Shown here: positions 35,188 to 46,472 of the stretch, piece by piece
Layout: each line of letters starts with the position of its first letter
Numbering within the stretch: position 1 is the stretch's first letter
Source: Salinibacterium sp. M195
GTDB lineage: Bacteria > Actinomycetota > Actinomycetes > Actinomycetales > Microbacteriaceae
DNA length: 64,000 nt
Reading direction: 5' to 3'
Assembly: GCF_019443965.1 (NCBI RefSeq)
Contig: NZ_CP040814.1
Span: 1,364,001-1,428,000 of the forward strand
Made by a program: the position numbers and the translations under genes
Notes under the pieces: model-generated
Database searches by the model: none
What the model was told of the DNA's origin: nothing
Seen by the model: the letters and a program-made list of their open reading frames with translations, nothing else

Positions 35188-36972
35188 ATGTCCTCTGAAC
35201 CCGCACCGCGGCCGAAGAGCACTACGCCGGATATTCTGACCGGCTCAGGTGCAATTTTGCGCAGTTTGGAAAAGCTGGGCGTGAAAGACGTCTTCGGCTT
35301 ACCCGGCGGCGCAATCATGCCCTTCTATGACGAGTTGATGGCATCCACTGCTATCCGTCACATTTTGGTTCGCCACGAGCAGGGTGCCGGTCACGCTGCA
35401 GAGGGCTATGCCTCGTCGTCCGGAAAACTTGGCGTCTGCATCGCCACGTCGGGCCCGGGAGCAACCAACTTGGTTACGGCCATTGCGGATGCCCACATGG
35501 ACTCCGTGCCGCTGCTTGCGATCACCGGTCAGGTGTTTTCGACCTCGATGGGAACCGATGCGTTCCAAGAGGTAGATATCTCCGGAATCACGATGCCCAT
35601 CACGAAGCATTCGTTCCTCGTCACGAAGCCGGAAGACATCCCGGCGACTCTGGCAGCGGCGTACCACATCGCGACGACGGGCCGCCCTGGCCCGGTGCTC
35701 GTCGACGTGACGAAGGACTGCCAGCAGGGAACCGCCCCGTTCATTTGGCCCCCCAAGGTCGACCTCCCCGGCTACCGCCCCGTCATGAAGGCGCACGGCA
35801 AGCAGGTTCAGGCAGCAGCGCAAATGTTGGCTGAGGCCGAACGCCCCGTCTTCTACGTTGGTGGCGGCGTTGTGCGTTCCGGCGCTTCGGCAGAGCTGCT
35901 CGAGTTGGCGACTCTCGTGGGCGCGCCCATCGTGACGACGCTGATGGCTCGCGGAGCCTTCCCGGACTCCAACGACTTGAACCTCGGGATGCCGGGAATG
36001 CATGGCGCTGTGCCTGCTGTTCTCGCCATCCAAGAGTCCGATTTGCTCATCTCGCTCGGAGCTCGCTTCGACGACCGGGTTACGGGCAAGCCGAGCGAGT
36101 TCGCTCCTCTGGCTAAGGTCGTTCACGTCGACATCGACCCTGCCGAAATCGGCAAGATTCGTGCCGCAGAGGTGCCCATTGTTGGCGACGCGAAAGACGT
36201 CATCATCGACCTCACGGCGGCGTTCGCTGAAGCCAGCAAGCAGACCACACCGGATTACACCGCATGGTGGGAACGCCTCAACTCGCTGCGCAATCAGTTC
36301 CCGCTTGGCTTCACCGAACCCGACGATGGGCTGCTGTCACCGCAGTACGTTATTCAGCGCGTTGGTGAACTCACCGGCCCCGAGGGCATCTTTGCTGCCG
36401 GTGTTGGACAGCACCAAATGTGGTCGGCGCAGTTCATCAAGCATGAACGCCCCAACTCGTGGCTCAACTCTGGTGGTGCCGGAACCATGGGCTACGGCCT
36501 TCCCGCCGCCATGGGTGCCAAGGTTGCTAACCCGGATCGCCCCGTCTGGGCCATTGATGGTGACGGATGCTTCCAGATGACCAACCAGGAGCTTGCAACC
36601 TGCACGATCAACAAGATCCCGATCAAGGTTGCGATCATCAACAACTCAAGCCTCGGCATGGTTCGCCAATGGCAGACACTGTTCTACGACGGACGCCACT
36701 CGTTTACTGATCTCAACACCGGTCACGACACCGTGATGATCCCCGACTTTGTGAAGTTGGGCGAGGCCTACGGTTGCCTCGCCATCCGCGTCACCAAGAA
36801 GGAAGAGATCGACCCGGCCATCAAGCTTGCGCTTGAGACCAACGATCGCCCCGTTGTAATCGACTTCGTTGTGAGTCGCGATTCAATGGTGTGGCCAATG
36901 GTGCCGCAGGGTGTCGGAAATTCAAGCGTGCAGTATGCCCGCGACCATGCCCCCGAGTGGGAAGAGGAGTAG
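35188..36972 (+). CDS. ilvB: acetolactate synthase, large subunit
   Basis: A 594-residue thiamine-diphosphate enzyme. I chose the ATG at 35188, preceded by AAAGGA; the longer frame from 35023 overlaps ilvD and is not conserved. The catalytic Glu lies in [14 protein letters not shown] and the cofactor motif is [15 protein letters not shown] ending with [14 protein letters not shown] and quinone-binding regions are also intact. It forms acetolactate from two pyruvates, with IlvN as regulatory subunit. Confidence 0.96.
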   Translation: MSSEPAPRPKSTTPDILTGSGAILRSLEKLGVKDVFGLPGGAIMPFYDELMASTAIRHILVRHEQGAGHAAEGYASSSGKLGVCIATSGPGATNLVTAIADAHMDSVPLLAITGQVFSTSMGTDAFQEVDISGITMPITKHSFLVTKPEDIPATLAAAYHIATTGRPGPVLVDVTKDCQQGTAPFIWPPKVDLPGYRPVMKAHGKQVQAAAQMLAEAERPVFYVGGGVVRSGASAELLELATLVGAPIVTTLMARGAFPDSNDLNLGMPGMHGAVPAVLAIQESDLLISLGARFDDRVTGKPSEFAPLAKVVHVDIDPAEIGKIRAAEVPIVGDAKDVIIDLTAAFAEASKQTTPDYTAWWERLNSLRNQFPLGFTEPDDGLLSPQYVIQRVGELTGPEGIFAAGVGQHQMWSAQFIKHERPNSWLNSGGAGTMGYGLPAAMGAKVANPDRPVWAIDGDGCFQMTNQELATCTINKIPIKVAIINNSSLGMVRQWQTLFYDGRHSFTDLNTGHDTVMIPDFVKLGEAYGCLAIRVTKKEEIDPAIKLALETNDRPVVIDFVVSRDSMVWPMVPQGVGNSSVQYARDHAPEWEEE

Positions 36973-36976
36973 AGCC

Positions 36977-37483
36977 ATGGGTCACGTACTTTCCCTCCTG
37001 GTCGAAGACAAACCAGGTCTGCTCACCCGTGTCGCCGGACTCTTTGCCCGGCGTGGGTTCAACATCCAGTCGCTGGCTGTTGGTTCGAGCGAAATTGAAG
37101 GCCTGTCGCGCATCACCGTTGTGGTGGATGTCGACGAGCTACCCCTTGAGCAAGTCACGAAGCAGCTCAACAAGCTCATCAACGTGATCAAGATCGTGGA
37201 ACTCGACCCTGACCAGTCGGTCACTCGGGAACACCTCCTGATCAAGGTGCGGGTCGATAACACGACTCGCTCACAAATTCTCGAAGCGGTAAACCTGTTC
37301 CGTGCCCGCGTGGTCGATGTCGCATCTGATGCGCTCATCATCGAAACCACGGGGGACTCGGGCAAGATTCAAGCATTCCTCCGAGTGCTCGAACCCTACG
37401 GGATCAAAGAAATTGCTCAAAGTGGATTGTTGGCTATGGGCCGCGGTTCCAAGAGCATCACCGACCGAGTTTTCAAGAACTAA
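36977..37483 (+). CDS. ilvN: acetolactate synthase, small regulatory subunit
   Basis: A 168-residue regulatory subunit starting 4 bases after ilvB. The N-terminal ACT domain starts HVLSLLVEDKPGLLTRVAGL, then FNIQSLAVGSSE (residues 1-75); the C-terminal half begins near DNTTRSQILEAV. It mediates feedback inhibition by valine. The annotated ATG at 36977 gives the typical N-terminus MGHVLSLLVEDK. Confidence 0.96.
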   Translation: MGHVLSLLVEDKPGLLTRVAGLFARRGFNIQSLAVGSSEIEGLSRITVVVDVDELPLEQVTKQLNKLINVIKIVELDPDQSVTREHLLIKVRVDNTTRSQILEAVNLFRARVVDVASDALIIETTGDSGKIQAFLRVLEPYGIKEIAQSGLLAMGRGSKSITDRVFKN

Positions 37484-38539
<1,056 letters not shown>

Positions 38540-38550
38540 CTTTCGCTAGT

Positions 38551-38604
38551 CACGACGACGGCCGTTCCGCTTTGTGCGGGGCGGCCGTTGGTCGTTACGT
38601 CGTG
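38551..38604 (+). terminator. nested hairpin after ilvC
   Basis: CACGACG pairs with CGTCGTG (38551-38557 and 38598-38604), ACGGCCG with CGGCCGT (38558-38564 and 38582-38588), and CCGC with GCGG around TTTGT inside. No T-run follows. It probably separates ilvC from the converging gene at 38631. Confidence 0.55.
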
Positions 38605-38630
38605 GTCGGCGCTGATTTGGCCGATCGCGC

Positions 38631-39395
38631 CTACTTCGGTGGCAGTGTTGTGCCGCGATCGGGCCAACGCAAGGTCGGTTCGGCCTCGGGTACCGGGCCG
38701 GGGGTTCCTGTTCCGACCCAGATGACAGTTGCCAATAGTTGTTCAAGGCGCGAACCAATGAACGCGGCAGCGACCAGTGGTGCGTATAGCGCGCCCAGAT
38801 AGCTGGCGGAGAGCACGAGATTGAGGTTGCGACCCCACGCCAGCGCGGCAATGGCGGGAGCTGCCGCAAGCAGCAGCCAGAACGGTGTTGCGATGATGCC
38901 CAGGACGACGGCACCAATAATGGCGAGCACTCCGAGACTCAGCTGGGTGATAATCGCGACGCCGAGGGCGCCGGCATGGCGGGCATAGCGTTCCATGCCA
39001 ACGGATGCCCACATCACGCGAGCGCGAAGCTGATGCACTCCACTATCGATGAGGGCAATCCGAAAGTCTTCGTCAGCGGTTCTTCTGAGTTCTAGCCGCT
39101 GATCGGCGGGAGCCTGCCTCGCGTTGTGTGTGAGTGAGTCGTGCAACACCGCCGGCAGGGTTTGTTTGCCGAAGCTCGCGATGAGCCCCCACAGAAACGG
39201 CGGCACCGAGGCGAAATCGGTGCTGTTGCCTTCGCCAGGTGGCTTGGTCAGGTCGTGGGCCGGAATCGTCAGCACACGCCCGCTGTCGCGCGGATCACGC
39301 CAACCAAATTCCTCGGCAACCTGAAAATCCCGGCCAAGACGGTAAATGAGGGGAAGGCCAAAAAGCGTGGCTCCGTGGCGATCGGTGAATGGCAT
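38631..39395 (-). CDS. DUF1353 domain-containing membrane protein
   Basis: A 254-residue protein; the ATG at 39395 has GAGGAGTCGACA upstream and is preferred over 39431. The N-terminal DUF1353 domain (residues 1-125) carries TDFASVPPFLWGLIASFG and AVLHDSLTHN. DUF1353 proteins are related to the amidase-like NlpC or phage lysis modules, but no function is established. The second half has three or four hydrophobic segments (about 140-210), so the protein is membrane-bound. A short cytoplasmic Pro-rich tail ends the protein. Confidence 0.75.
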   Translation of the reverse strand: MPFTDRHGATLFGLPLIYRLGRDFQVAEEFGWRDPRDSGRVLTIPAHDLTKPPGEGNSTDFASVPPFLWGLIASFGKQTLPAVLHDSLTHNARQAPADQRLELRRTADEDFRIALIDSGVHQLRARVMWASVGMERYARHAGALGVAIITQLSLGVLAIIGAVVLGIIATPFWLLLAAAPAIAALAWGRNLNLVLSASYLGALYAPLVAAAFIGSRLEQLLATVIWVGTGTPGPVPEAEPTLRWPDRGTTLPPK

Positions 39396-39449
39396 TGTCG
39401 ACTCCTCGATCGATCGTGCGTCTGCCAGCACGATCTTGTTTCTGGAGAC

Positions 39450-39455
39450 TAGTCT
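39450..39455 (+). promoter_or_regulatory. -10 element TAGTCT, leaderless start at 39462
   Basis: TAGTCT ends 6 bases before the GTG at 39462, and no convincing ribosome binding site is present in between. Confidence 0.55.
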
Positions 39456-39461
39456 GTCGGA

Positions 39462-40163
39462 GTGACAACGAACTCGCAGCGAATCTCGCCACCTTCCCGC
39501 TCACATTCGGCAGCGGCTTCCCGGATATTCGGAGCAGTTCGGCTTATTGCTGCGGCGCTCGTTCTCGCCAGCATCGCTACCCAAGTGATCGAAGAGTCGC
39601 TCCATAACGACTTCGTCGCAACGGAGTACTACAGCTACTTCACGATTCAATCGAGCCTGATCAACATCGTGATTCTCGCGCTGAGCGGGGTTGTAGCGCT
39701 GCGCCTCAGAGAAGAATCAACCCTCTTGGGAGTCCTGCGGGCATCCGTCGTCTCCTACGCCGTTGTCACCGCTGGCGTCTACAACGTGCTGTTACGGGGA
39801 CTACCCGACGATGGCTATATCGGTTCGCAATGGCCCAACGAGGTAATTCATGTCTGGGTGCCACTGTTCTTGCTTCTTGACTGGCTGCTGGCTCCCGGAC
39901 GGCCGATGCTCCGGATGCGCGACGTGCGCATCGTGCTCATTTACCCGATTGCCTGGTTGGTCTTTACGTTTGTGCGCGGCGTCATTGGCGGCTGGTTCCC
40001 GTACCCATTCTTGGAACCAAACGGGCCGGACGGATTGGGTGGGGTCGCACTTTACGTGGTGGGGATCGCTGCCTTCATCGTGGGCATCGCTCTCGTGCTG
40101 ATCGCGATTAGTCGCGCGCGCTCAGCAAATACCGATCGGCTGTGGGCGTCACGCCGCGACTAA
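39462..40163 (+). CDS. Pr6Pr family membrane protein
   Basis: A 233-residue integral membrane protein with about six transmembrane segments. The family pattern is seen in EYYSYFTIQSSLINIVILAL, WPNEVIHVWVPLFLLLDWLL and WLVFTFVRGVIGGWFPYPF. Pr6Pr proteins (FAR-17a/AIG1-related) are widespread in actinobacteria; some relatives in other kingdoms hydrolyse fatty acid esters, but bacterial members have not been characterised here. The start is likely leaderless. Its neighbours are convergent or divergent, so it is probably monocistronic. Confidence 0.8.
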   Translation: MTTNSQRISPPSRSHSAAASRIFGAVRLIAAALVLASIATQVIEESLHNDFVATEYYSYFTIQSSLINIVILALSGVVALRLREESTLLGVLRASVVSYAVVTAGVYNVLLRGLPDDGYIGSQWPNEVIHVWVPLFLLLDWLLAPGRPMLRMRDVRIVLIYPIAWLVFTFVRGVIGGWFPYPFLEPNGPDGLGGVALYVVGIAAFIVGIALVLIAISRARSANTDRLWASRRD

Positions 40164-40172
40164 CGGTGTGAG

Positions 40173-40961
40173 CTAGCAGGTCGGCCAGGCATCAGTGGGC
40201 ACATACCCGCACAGCGCACGGTAATCAGTCAGGTCCGTAATGGCGACGGCGTCGGCGGAGCGCTCATAATGCTCTTCGGTGAACTCGCCGGTGAAGGCGT
40301 TGTACCTCGTCGCGCGGTTAATCAATGGCGTTCCCACTTGCGCGGCAATCTTGATGGCTTCGCTAGTGACGATCGAGGCGATCACGCTGACAGCACCCGG
40401 GAATATGCCGTGCACCGCATTCATGTCTACGGCCGCAAGTTCGGGCGGCAGCGGGTACAGATCACGGAAGCCCGCACCGCGAGCCGGCCACGATACTCCG
40501 GCCTGAGCGCCGAACTCACAAGCCCAGCCCCACACCAGCGGGATGCCGGTGATTTCGGCAGCGTCCGCCGCGAGGTAGTGAGTGGGATAGTTGTCGCTGC
40601 CGTCCACAACCAAGTCATAGTCGGCAAAGAGAGCCAGGGCGTTCTCAGGAGTGAGTTTCTCGTCGATCGCCACAACGGTGGTGGCGGGGCTGAGATCGGC
40701 CACCCTTTCGACCGCAGACACGACCTTCTTGTGGCCAACATCCAAGAGCCGATGGATGTGTTGGCGGTGCAAATTGCTGAGCTCAACCCGGTCGTCGTCA
40801 ATCACGCCGACGGTTCCGACGCCTGCCGAGGCGAGCGACGGTATGACCGTACTGCCGACGCCACCCGCGCCGATTACGAGCACGCGAGAGCGCGCTAAAT
40901 TCTCTTGCGCCGTCTCGCCAAAGTGGGTTAGCGCGAGCTGGCGGCTGAACCGCTGATCCAT
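40173..40961 (-). CDS. HesA/MoeB/ThiF-type E1-like adenylyltransferase
   Basis: A 262-residue protein with an E1-like fold. The nucleotide loop is RVLVIGAGGVGSTVIPSLA near residues 26-44, followed by IDDDRVELSNLHRQ and the Arg-containing switch. The Asp for metal binding lies in YDLVVDGSDNY. These enzymes adenylate the C-terminus of a small sulfur-carrier protein (MoaD, ThiS or similar). Only three Cys remain (WACEF, ALCGY, PTC) and the two CxxC zinc pairs of classical MoeB/ThiF are absent. No carrier protein or thiamine/molybdopterin gene is adjacent, so the pathway is open. Confidence 0.85.
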   Translation of the reverse strand: MDQRFSRQLALTHFGETAQENLARSRVLVIGAGGVGSTVIPSLASAGVGTVGVIDDDRVELSNLHRQHIHRLLDVGHKKVVSAVERVADLSPATTVVAIDEKLTPENALALFADYDLVVDGSDNYPTHYLAADAAEITGIPLVWGWACEFGAQAGVSWPARGAGFRDLYPLPPELAAVDMNAVHGIFPGAVSVIASIVTSEAIKIAAQVGTPLINRATRYNAFTGEFTEEHYERSADAVAITDLTDYRALCGYVPTDAWPTC

Positions 40962-41080
40962 GAATTTATTCTTCCATCGTGACCCTGAGTATTGCGGTGA
41001 GAAACACTAAAGATCAGCGCTCTGCCCGTGAACTGGGGGTTCTGGGAGCGTGCACTGAGACGATTCTCGAGCTGATTTTT

Positions 41081-41617
41081 CTAGCCGAGGGGCAGCGCGC
41101 TCGATGGCAGGAAGTCGAGATTTATGCCTTCGCCCTGAAGAACGAGACTTCCTCCCGTCGGAATGATTGCGGTGACGAGTTCGAGAGCAGAGAAAAAGCG
41201 GCTATCGAAGTCCATGAGTGCGTCTTCGCAGGCGCGCCGTGTCGAGGCAATCGCCCCCAGCGAGAGCTCGGCAGGCTCACCCGTGAACGTCGTGCTGTAG
41301 TTGTTGCAGGCCGATTGGCCCGAAACGCTGTTGCCCGAAATCACGAGCGTGATGTCGTGGTCGGTGCCATCGACATTCAACGGACCGGTGCCGTCACGGC
41401 CGTCAAGGTAGATCCAGGCGCCGTCAATTCCTTCGATGGGAATTGCGTCACCCGGTGTTTCCTCGACGCCCAGACCGGGGTCGCCCTCTAACGGCGGCTC
41501 ATCTGCCCCGGCATTCGAGGCCGGGCCGGCGCAGGCGCCGAGGGCCAATATGCTGACGGCGAATAGTGGCACAACCTTCTGAAGCGCGGATCTCACCGAA
41601 ATTATCTGTGCGGACAT
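41081..41617 (-). CDS. META domain-containing lipoprotein
   Basis: A 178-residue lipoprotein with a strong AGGAGG site before the ATG at 41617. The signal peptide ends in LGAC (Cys29). After an acidic linker rich in Gly, Pro and Asp comes the META/HslJ-like domain (about residues 60-178): ITLVISGNSVSGQSACNNY then TRRACEDALMDFDSRFFSAL. META domains occur in heat-shock-related HslJ and in envelope proteins; exact roles are unknown. The mature protein is expected on the outer face of the membrane. Confidence 0.8.
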   Translation of the reverse strand: MSAQIISVRSALQKVVPLFAVSILALGACAGPASNAGADEPPLEGDPGLGVEETPGDAIPIEGIDGAWIYLDGRDGTGPLNVDGTDHDITLVISGNSVSGQSACNNYSTTFTGEPAELSLGAIASTRRACEDALMDFDSRFFSALELVTAIIPTGGSLVLQGEGINLDFLPSSALPLG

Positions 41618-41679
41618 TTTTTCCTCCTACAGACATAGACGAGGAACTACGCAGTTTCGTTGGGCTATCCGCAAAACAT

Positions 41680-42069
41680 TTAGATTGCCGCGAGGAGGCA
41701 GAGGGTGATGAGCGCGAGCTGGCCGAAGTAGCGCGGCCAGAACGGCGTTGCCGCCTTGCCGAATCGTTTCGGGTTCTCGGACGCATAGACGTTGGCCGGG
41801 AACACCGCAATCAGGAACACGATGAGCGCGACACCGGTAATGAAGCGGGTGGGTTCCCAGAGCAGACCAAGACCCCCAGCAACTTCGCAGAGTCCAGTGA
41901 CGGTGACGAGAACGGTGGGGGAGGGCAGCCACTTCTGGCGCAATGCCGGCGGGATCATTGCCCGCATGGTGCGGGCCGGGGCGGCCACAAAGTGGCTGAC
42001 GCCCATGCCGATAAAGGCGAGCGCGAGGGCGATACGCAACGCCCATTGGGCAATCTCGACAGCATCCAT
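41680..42069 (-). CDS. DoxX family membrane protein
   Basis: A 129-residue protein with four membrane segments. I selected the ATG at 42069 because it gives a clean DoxX start MDAVEIAQWALRIALALAF; upstream starts would add a polar stretch with no counterpart. The family marker is the sequence around the second and third segments, GLCEVAGGLGLLWEPTRF. DoxX proteins often associate with redox or envelope functions; the specific role is unknown. The ribosome binding site is weak. Confidence 0.75.
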   Translation of the reverse strand: MDAVEIAQWALRIALALAFIGMGVSHFVAAPARTMRAMIPPALRQKWLPSPTVLVTVTGLCEVAGGLGLLWEPTRFITGVALIVFLIAVFPANVYASENPKRFGKAATPFWPRYFGQLALITLCLLAAI

Positions 42070-42204
42070 GATGGGTCTATCGTCGCACTGAGTCGTCACA
42101 TGGCAACGGCGGCTGCCCGTCGCCACTAAAGTTGTTGTAGTTGTCTACTCAAGCAGCCTTCGTTGTGTTAGCGCGAAGTCCCCGCGAATTGAAGGATCAG
42201 ATCT

Positions 42205-43797
42205 GTGGCTAAGCCGATCGTTGTGATCGCCGAAGAACTTTCCCCCGCAACAGTTGACGCCCTCGGGCCCGACTTTGAGATTCGAAATGTTGACGGCACT
42301 GACCGTGACGCATTGAAGTCTGCGCTCTCTGACGCGCAGGCCGTTCTCATCCGTTCAGCAACACAAATGGATGCCGATGCTCTTGCTGCCGCGCCTAGCC
42401 TGAAGGTTATTGCGCGCGCCGGTGTTGGCCTCGACAACGTGGATATCAAGGCGGCAACTGCTGCTGGTGTCATGGTGGTAAACGCCCCAACGTCGAACAT
42501 CATCTCGGCTGCCGAGCTGACCGTTGGGCACATTTTGAGCTTGGCGCGTCACATTCCTGCCGCTTCTAGCGCTCTGGCGCAGGGGCAGTGGAAGCGTTCG
42601 CAGTACTCAGGCACCGAGCTTTTTGAGAAGACGATCGGCATCATCGGCCTCGGCCGTATTGGTGGTCTCATTACTGAGCGCATGCAGTCCTTCGGCACGA
42701 ACATCATTGCCTATGACCCCTACGTGACAGCAACTCGCGCGCAGCAGATGGGAGTCACGCTCGTCTCGCTCGATGAGCTCCTCGAGCGTTCAGACTTCAT
42801 CACGATCCACATGCCCAAGACCCCCGAGACAACGGGCATGATTTCGACCGAGCAGTTTGCTCGCATGAAGTCGACGGCCTACATCGTGAACGTTGCCCGC
42901 GGTGGCCTCATCGACGAAGACGCGCTCTACACGGCGCTCAAGTCGCACCGCATTGCTGGTGCCGGCCTTGACGTGTTCGTGAGCGAGCCGCCAACAGGGT
43001 CGCCGTTGCTGGCCCTCGACAACGTCATTGTCACCCCGCACCTCGGCGCTTCGACCGCTGAAGCGCAAGAAAAGGCTGGCGTTTCGGTAGCCAAGTCGGT
43101 TCGTCTCGCCCTCGGAGGCGAGCTGGTGCCTGACGCAGTGAACGTTGCTGGTGGCATCATCGACCAGAGCGTGCGCCCCGGCATCCCGCTCATGGAAAAG
43201 CTTGGCCAGGTCTTCTCTGGTCTCTCAGACAGCCCGCTCACGAGTGTTGACATTGAGGTTCGCGGCGAGATCGTTGAGTTCGATGTCAACGTGCTCAAAC
43301 TCGCTGCTCTCAAAGGCATCTTCACGAATGTGGTTTCGGAGACGGTCAGCTACGTCAACGCACCGGTTCTCGCCGAGCAGCGTGGCCTCACGGTTCGTTT
43401 GATTACGGATGCCGTGAGCCCCGAATACCGCAACCTGCTGACCATTCGTGGTTCGCTTGCTGACGGTTCGCAGGTTTCCGTTTCGGGAACCCTGGTCGGA
43501 AACAAGCAGCTCGAGAAGATCGTCGAGATCAACGGCTACGACATCGAGGTTCCGCTCGCTGACCACCTCATTGTGATGATGTACGAAGACCGCACCGGAA
43601 TCGTCGCTGTGTTCGGTAAGGAATTCGGCGACGCCAACATCAACATCGCAGGCATGCAGATTGCGCGCGAAAGTGTCGGCGGCAACGCGCTGTCAGTGCT
43701 TACCGTCGATTCGCAGGCATCCGCTGATGTTCTCGCGACCGTGGCTGAGCGCATTGATGCTCGCTACGTGCACGCGATCGACATCGTCGACGCTTAG
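42205..43797 (+). CDS. serA: D-3-phosphoglycerate dehydrogenase
   Basis: A 530-residue long-type SerA. The GTG at 42205 follows GAAGGATCAGATCT. The catalytic domain contains the NAD-binding [15 protein letters not shown] (near residue 147) and the catalytic His in [11 protein letters not shown]. An allosteric substrate-binding domain (about 315-450) and a C-terminal ACT domain (about 455-530) follow. It catalyses the first step of serine synthesis from 3-phosphoglycerate; serine feedback acts through the C-terminal domains. Confidence 0.97.
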   Translation: MAKPIVVIAEELSPATVDALGPDFEIRNVDGTDRDALKSALSDAQAVLIRSATQMDADALAAAPSLKVIARAGVGLDNVDIKAATAAGVMVVNAPTSNIISAAELTVGHILSLARHIPAASSALAQGQWKRSQYSGTELFEKTIGIIGLGRIGGLITERMQSFGTNIIAYDPYVTATRAQQMGVTLVSLDELLERSDFITIHMPKTPETTGMISTEQFARMKSTAYIVNVARGGLIDEDALYTALKSHRIAGAGLDVFVSEPPTGSPLLALDNVIVTPHLGASTAEAQEKAGVSVAKSVRLALGGELVPDAVNVAGGIIDQSVRPGIPLMEKLGQVFSGLSDSPLTSVDIEVRGEIVEFDVNVLKLAALKGIFTNVVSETVSYVNAPVLAEQRGLTVRLITDAVSPEYRNLLTIRGSLADGSQVSVSGTLVGNKQLEKIVEINGYDIEVPLADHLIVMMYEDRTGIVAVFGKEFGDANINIAGMQIARESVGGNALSVLTVDSQASADVLATVAERIDARYVHAIDIVDA

Positions 43798-43828
43798 TCA
43801 TTTCGTTCGCGCCCTCGTGGCGTGAGCA

Positions 43829-43872
43829 ACACGAAAGGCGCGCCCCGAGCAATCGGGACGCGCCTTTCGTGT
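43829..43872. terminator. bidirectional hairpin between serA and the DUF6458 gene
   Basis: ACGAAAGGCGCG (43831-43842) pairs with CGCGCCTTTCGT (43859-43870), extended by a CCCGA/TCGGG helix after one mismatch, with GCAA loop. It lies between two convergent genes. Confidence 0.75.
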
Positions 43873-43891
43873 GTGTTGAACGTAGTGGTCG

Positions 43892-44146
43892 TTAGATGGT
43901 TTCGTCGGGGGTTGTGGTCGTGCGACGTTCGCTGACGGAGTTATTGACTCCGTCGTTGTTGTGCACGGTGGTTACCGAGGTGCGCTTACGCATCATCAGC
44001 ACGAGGCCGAGGACGAATACGACAGCTCCGGCGATCATCAGGATGTAACCGATGAGGTCGAAGTTCACCCCTGCAACTTGAAGGTCGAGCGCGAAGGTAA
44101 GAATCGCGCCAATAACTACTAATACAATTCCGGTTCCGATACTCAT
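43892..44146 (-). CDS. DUF6458 family small membrane protein
   Basis: An 84-residue protein with two hydrophobic segments ([16 protein letters not shown] and [22 protein letters not shown]) joined by LQVAGVNFD, and a polar tail. The pattern matches the DUF6458 family, common in actinobacteria and usually near membrane stress functions. Its promoter element TAAAAT (44154-44159, minus strand) sits 7 bases before the ATG, so the transcript is probably leaderless. It is divergent from leuB. Confidence 0.8.
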   Translation of the reverse strand: MSIGTGIVLVVIGAILTFALDLQVAGVNFDLIGYILMIAGAVVFVLGLVLMMRKRTSVTTVHNNDGVNNSVSERRTTTTPDETI

Positions 44147-44153
44147 GTGCCCA

Positions 44154-44159
44154 ATTTTA
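44154..44159 (-). promoter_or_regulatory. -10 element TAAAAT of the DUF6458 gene
   Basis: Read on the minus strand, TAAAAT is 7 bases before the ATG at 44146, giving a leaderless or nearly leaderless mRNA. Confidence 0.5.
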
Positions 44160-44267
44160 GCGCGCCTCGTACAGTCCGCAATCAGAAAACACTCAGGAAT
44201 GCCATATTTATGCGTCCCAGAGCGCGCAGTCGCCTCGACGCTGCTGCCCGCACCGTGCCCACAGCGG

Positions 44268-44273
44268 TACTGT
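44268..44273 (+). promoter_or_regulatory. -10 element TACTGT, leaderless leuB start
   Basis: TACTGT ends 6 bases before the ATG at 44280. No ribosome binding site is visible in between. Confidence 0.55.
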
Positions 44274-44279
44274 AATTAC

Positions 44280-45326
44280 ATGCCTTCTCAGATCAAGCTT
44301 GCAGTCATTCCCGGTGATGGTATTGGGCCAGAAGTTGTGGCCGAGGCCCTCAAAGTTCTGAAGGCAACCGGTGTGGATGTCGCACCCACCGAGTTCCCTT
44401 TCGGTGCGGCTCACTACCTTGATTCGGGCACCATTCTCGAAGACTCCGACATCGCTGAACTTGCGAAGCACGACGCGATCCTTCTGGGCGCCGTCGGGGG
44501 AGACCCTCGCGATCCTCGTCTCACGGGTGGCATCATCGAGCGCGGCCTCCTCTTGAAGCTGCGTTTTGCGCTTGATCACCACGTCAACCTGCGCCCGACC
44601 AAGATTTTCCCCGGCGTGACGTCACCGCTGGCTGACGCCGGCGAGGTCGACTTTGTTGTCGTGCGGGAGGGCACCGAGGGCCCCTACGTGGGCAATGGTG
44701 GGCGCATCCGCACCGGCACTCCTCATGAGATTGCCACTGAGGTGTCGATCAATACGGCCTTCGGGGTCGAGCGTGTAGTTCGATTCGCTTTCGCGCAGGC
44801 CATGTCACGTCCGCGCAAGAAGCTCACACTCGTGCACAAGACCAACGTGCTCGTTCACGCGGGCAGCCTGTGGCAGACCACTGTCGACCGAGTTTCGCAA
44901 GAATTCCCCGCCGTTGACGTCGATTACATGCATGTCGACGCGGCAACGATTTTCATGGTCACAAAACCGAGTAGATTTGACGTTATAGTCACCGACAACC
45001 TCTTTGGTGACATCCTTACAGACCTCGCAGCGGCCATCAGCGGCGGCATCGGTTTGGCCGCCTCCGGCAATCTCAACCCGAGCGGGGCATTCCCCTCGAT
45101 GTTTGAGCCGGTTCATGGTTCAGCGCCCGACATTGCGGGAAAACAACTCGCTGATCCCACGGCGGCAATCCTGTCGATTGCATTGCTGCTGTCACAGTTC
45201 GGCGAATCGGATGCCGCGGCCCGCGTTACTGCGGCCGTTGAAGCCGATCTCAGCGCCCGTGGCGACACCGCACGGTCCACGTCTGAGATTGGCAGTGCAA
45301 TTGCCGACGCTGTAGCGCAGAATTAA
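44280..45326 (+). CDS. leuB: 3-isopropylmalate dehydrogenase
   Basis: A 348-residue enzyme. I chose the ATG at 44280; the reading from 44145 has no family support before [19 protein letters not shown]. The substrate and cofactor region [20 protein letters not shown] is intact. It oxidises and decarboxylates 3-isopropylmalate on the leucine branch. Because leuA, leuC and leuD are absent here, leuB is separated from its pathway, as in many actinobacteria. ilvE follows after 39 bases. Confidence 0.95.
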   Translation: MPSQIKLAVIPGDGIGPEVVAEALKVLKATGVDVAPTEFPFGAAHYLDSGTILEDSDIAELAKHDAILLGAVGGDPRDPRLTGGIIERGLLLKLRFALDHHVNLRPTKIFPGVTSPLADAGEVDFVVVREGTEGPYVGNGGRIRTGTPHEIATEVSINTAFGVERVVRFAFAQAMSRPRKKLTLVHKTNVLVHAGSLWQTTVDRVSQEFPAVDVDYMHVDAATIFMVTKPSRFDVIVTDNLFGDILTDLAAAISGGIGLAASGNLNPSGAFPSMFEPVHGSAPDIAGKQLADPTAAILSIALLLSQFGESDAAARVTAAVEADLSARGDTARSTSEIGSAIADAVAQN

Positions 45327-45365
45327 CCCACCGCCATTATGGCTGTACGTCATTAAGGACATCTG

Positions 45366-46472
45366 ATGAAGAATCTGCTGGCTGATCGCCCCCTCACTTT
45401 CATGGTGAAGAAGAACCAAGAACCCCGCTCGATCGAAGAGCGTGACGCGGTGTTGGCTAACCCGGGCTTTGGGGTGAACTTCACCGACCACATGGTCGAC
45501 GTCTGTTGGTCAGAGATGGGTGGCTGGCACCGTCCGCGCGTGCAGCCGTATGGACCCATTGCGCTTGACCCCGCTGCCGCAGTGTTGCACTACGGCCAAG
45601 AGATTTTCGAAGGTCTGAAGGCGTTCCGTCACGAGGATGGTTCGATTTGGTCGTTCCGCCCCGAAGCTAATGCTGCGCGGCTGCAGCGTTCGGCCCGCCG
45701 CATGGCGCTGCCGGAGCTGCCGATTGCGGCGTTTATCGATTCGCTCAAGCAGATCATTGCTGTCGATGGCGACTGGGTGCCGAATGCTCCCGAGACCAGC
45801 TTGTACTTGCGCCCGTTCATGTTCGCGAAAGAGGCGTTCCTTGGCGTGCGCGCGGCGAAGAAGGTCAACTACTACGTGATCGCGAGCCCTGCTGGCGCCT
45901 ACTTCCCCGGTGGGGTGAATCCGGTGTCGATCTGGATCTCCACGAACTTCACTCGCGCAGGCAAGGGTGGAACGGGAGCAGCAAAGACCGGTGGAAACTA
46001 TGCGTCGTCGCTGATCGCTCAGCAAGAAGCTGCTGAGCATGGTTGCGCCCAGGTGTTGTTCTTGGATGCCGAAGAGGGCAAGTACATCGAAGAACTCGGT
46101 GGCATGAACGTGGTTCTCGTCAAGAAAGACGGAACTCTCGTTACCCCGCACTCGGAGTCGATTCTTGAGGGCATCACGCGCGACTCGGTGCTTCAGCTTG
46201 CTGAAGACCGCGGCCACAAGGTTGAGCGTCGTCGCGTCACACTCGAAGAATGGCGCGAGGGCGTTGAGTCTGGCGACATCACCGAAATGTTTGCGTGCGG
46301 TACCGCTGCGGTTATCACGCCGATCGCTCTGCTCAAGGGTGATGGCGTTGAATTTGGGTCGGCGGATGCTCCCGCCGGCGAACTGACGATGTCGCTGCGC
46401 GAAGAGCTCACCGACATCCAATATGGCCGTCGCGAAGATAAGCACGGCTGGATGATGAGGCTCGACGCATGA
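45366..46472 (+). CDS. ilvE: branched-chain amino acid aminotransferase
   Basis: A 368-residue class IV PLP enzyme with AAGGACATCTG before the ATG. The PLP lysine is Lys207 in GAAKTGGNYASSL. It transfers amino groups between glutamate and the branched-chain keto acids made by IlvD, so it completes the pathway encoded around it. It overlaps the downstream FAH-family gene by 4 bases (ATGA). Confidence 0.96.
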   Translation: MKNLLADRPLTFMVKKNQEPRSIEERDAVLANPGFGVNFTDHMVDVCWSEMGGWHRPRVQPYGPIALDPAAAVLHYGQEIFEGLKAFRHEDGSIWSFRPEANAARLQRSARRMALPELPIAAFIDSLKQIIAVDGDWVPNAPETSLYLRPFMFAKEAFLGVRAAKKVNYYVIASPAGAYFPGGVNPVSIWISTNFTRAGKGGTGAAKTGGNYASSLIAQQEAAEHGCAQVLFLDAEEGKYIEELGGMNVVLVKKDGTLVTPHSESILEGITRDSVLQLAEDRGHKVERRRVTLEEWREGVESGDITEMFACGTAAVITPIALLKGDGVEFGSADAPAGELTMSLREELTDIQYGRREDKHGWMMRLDA

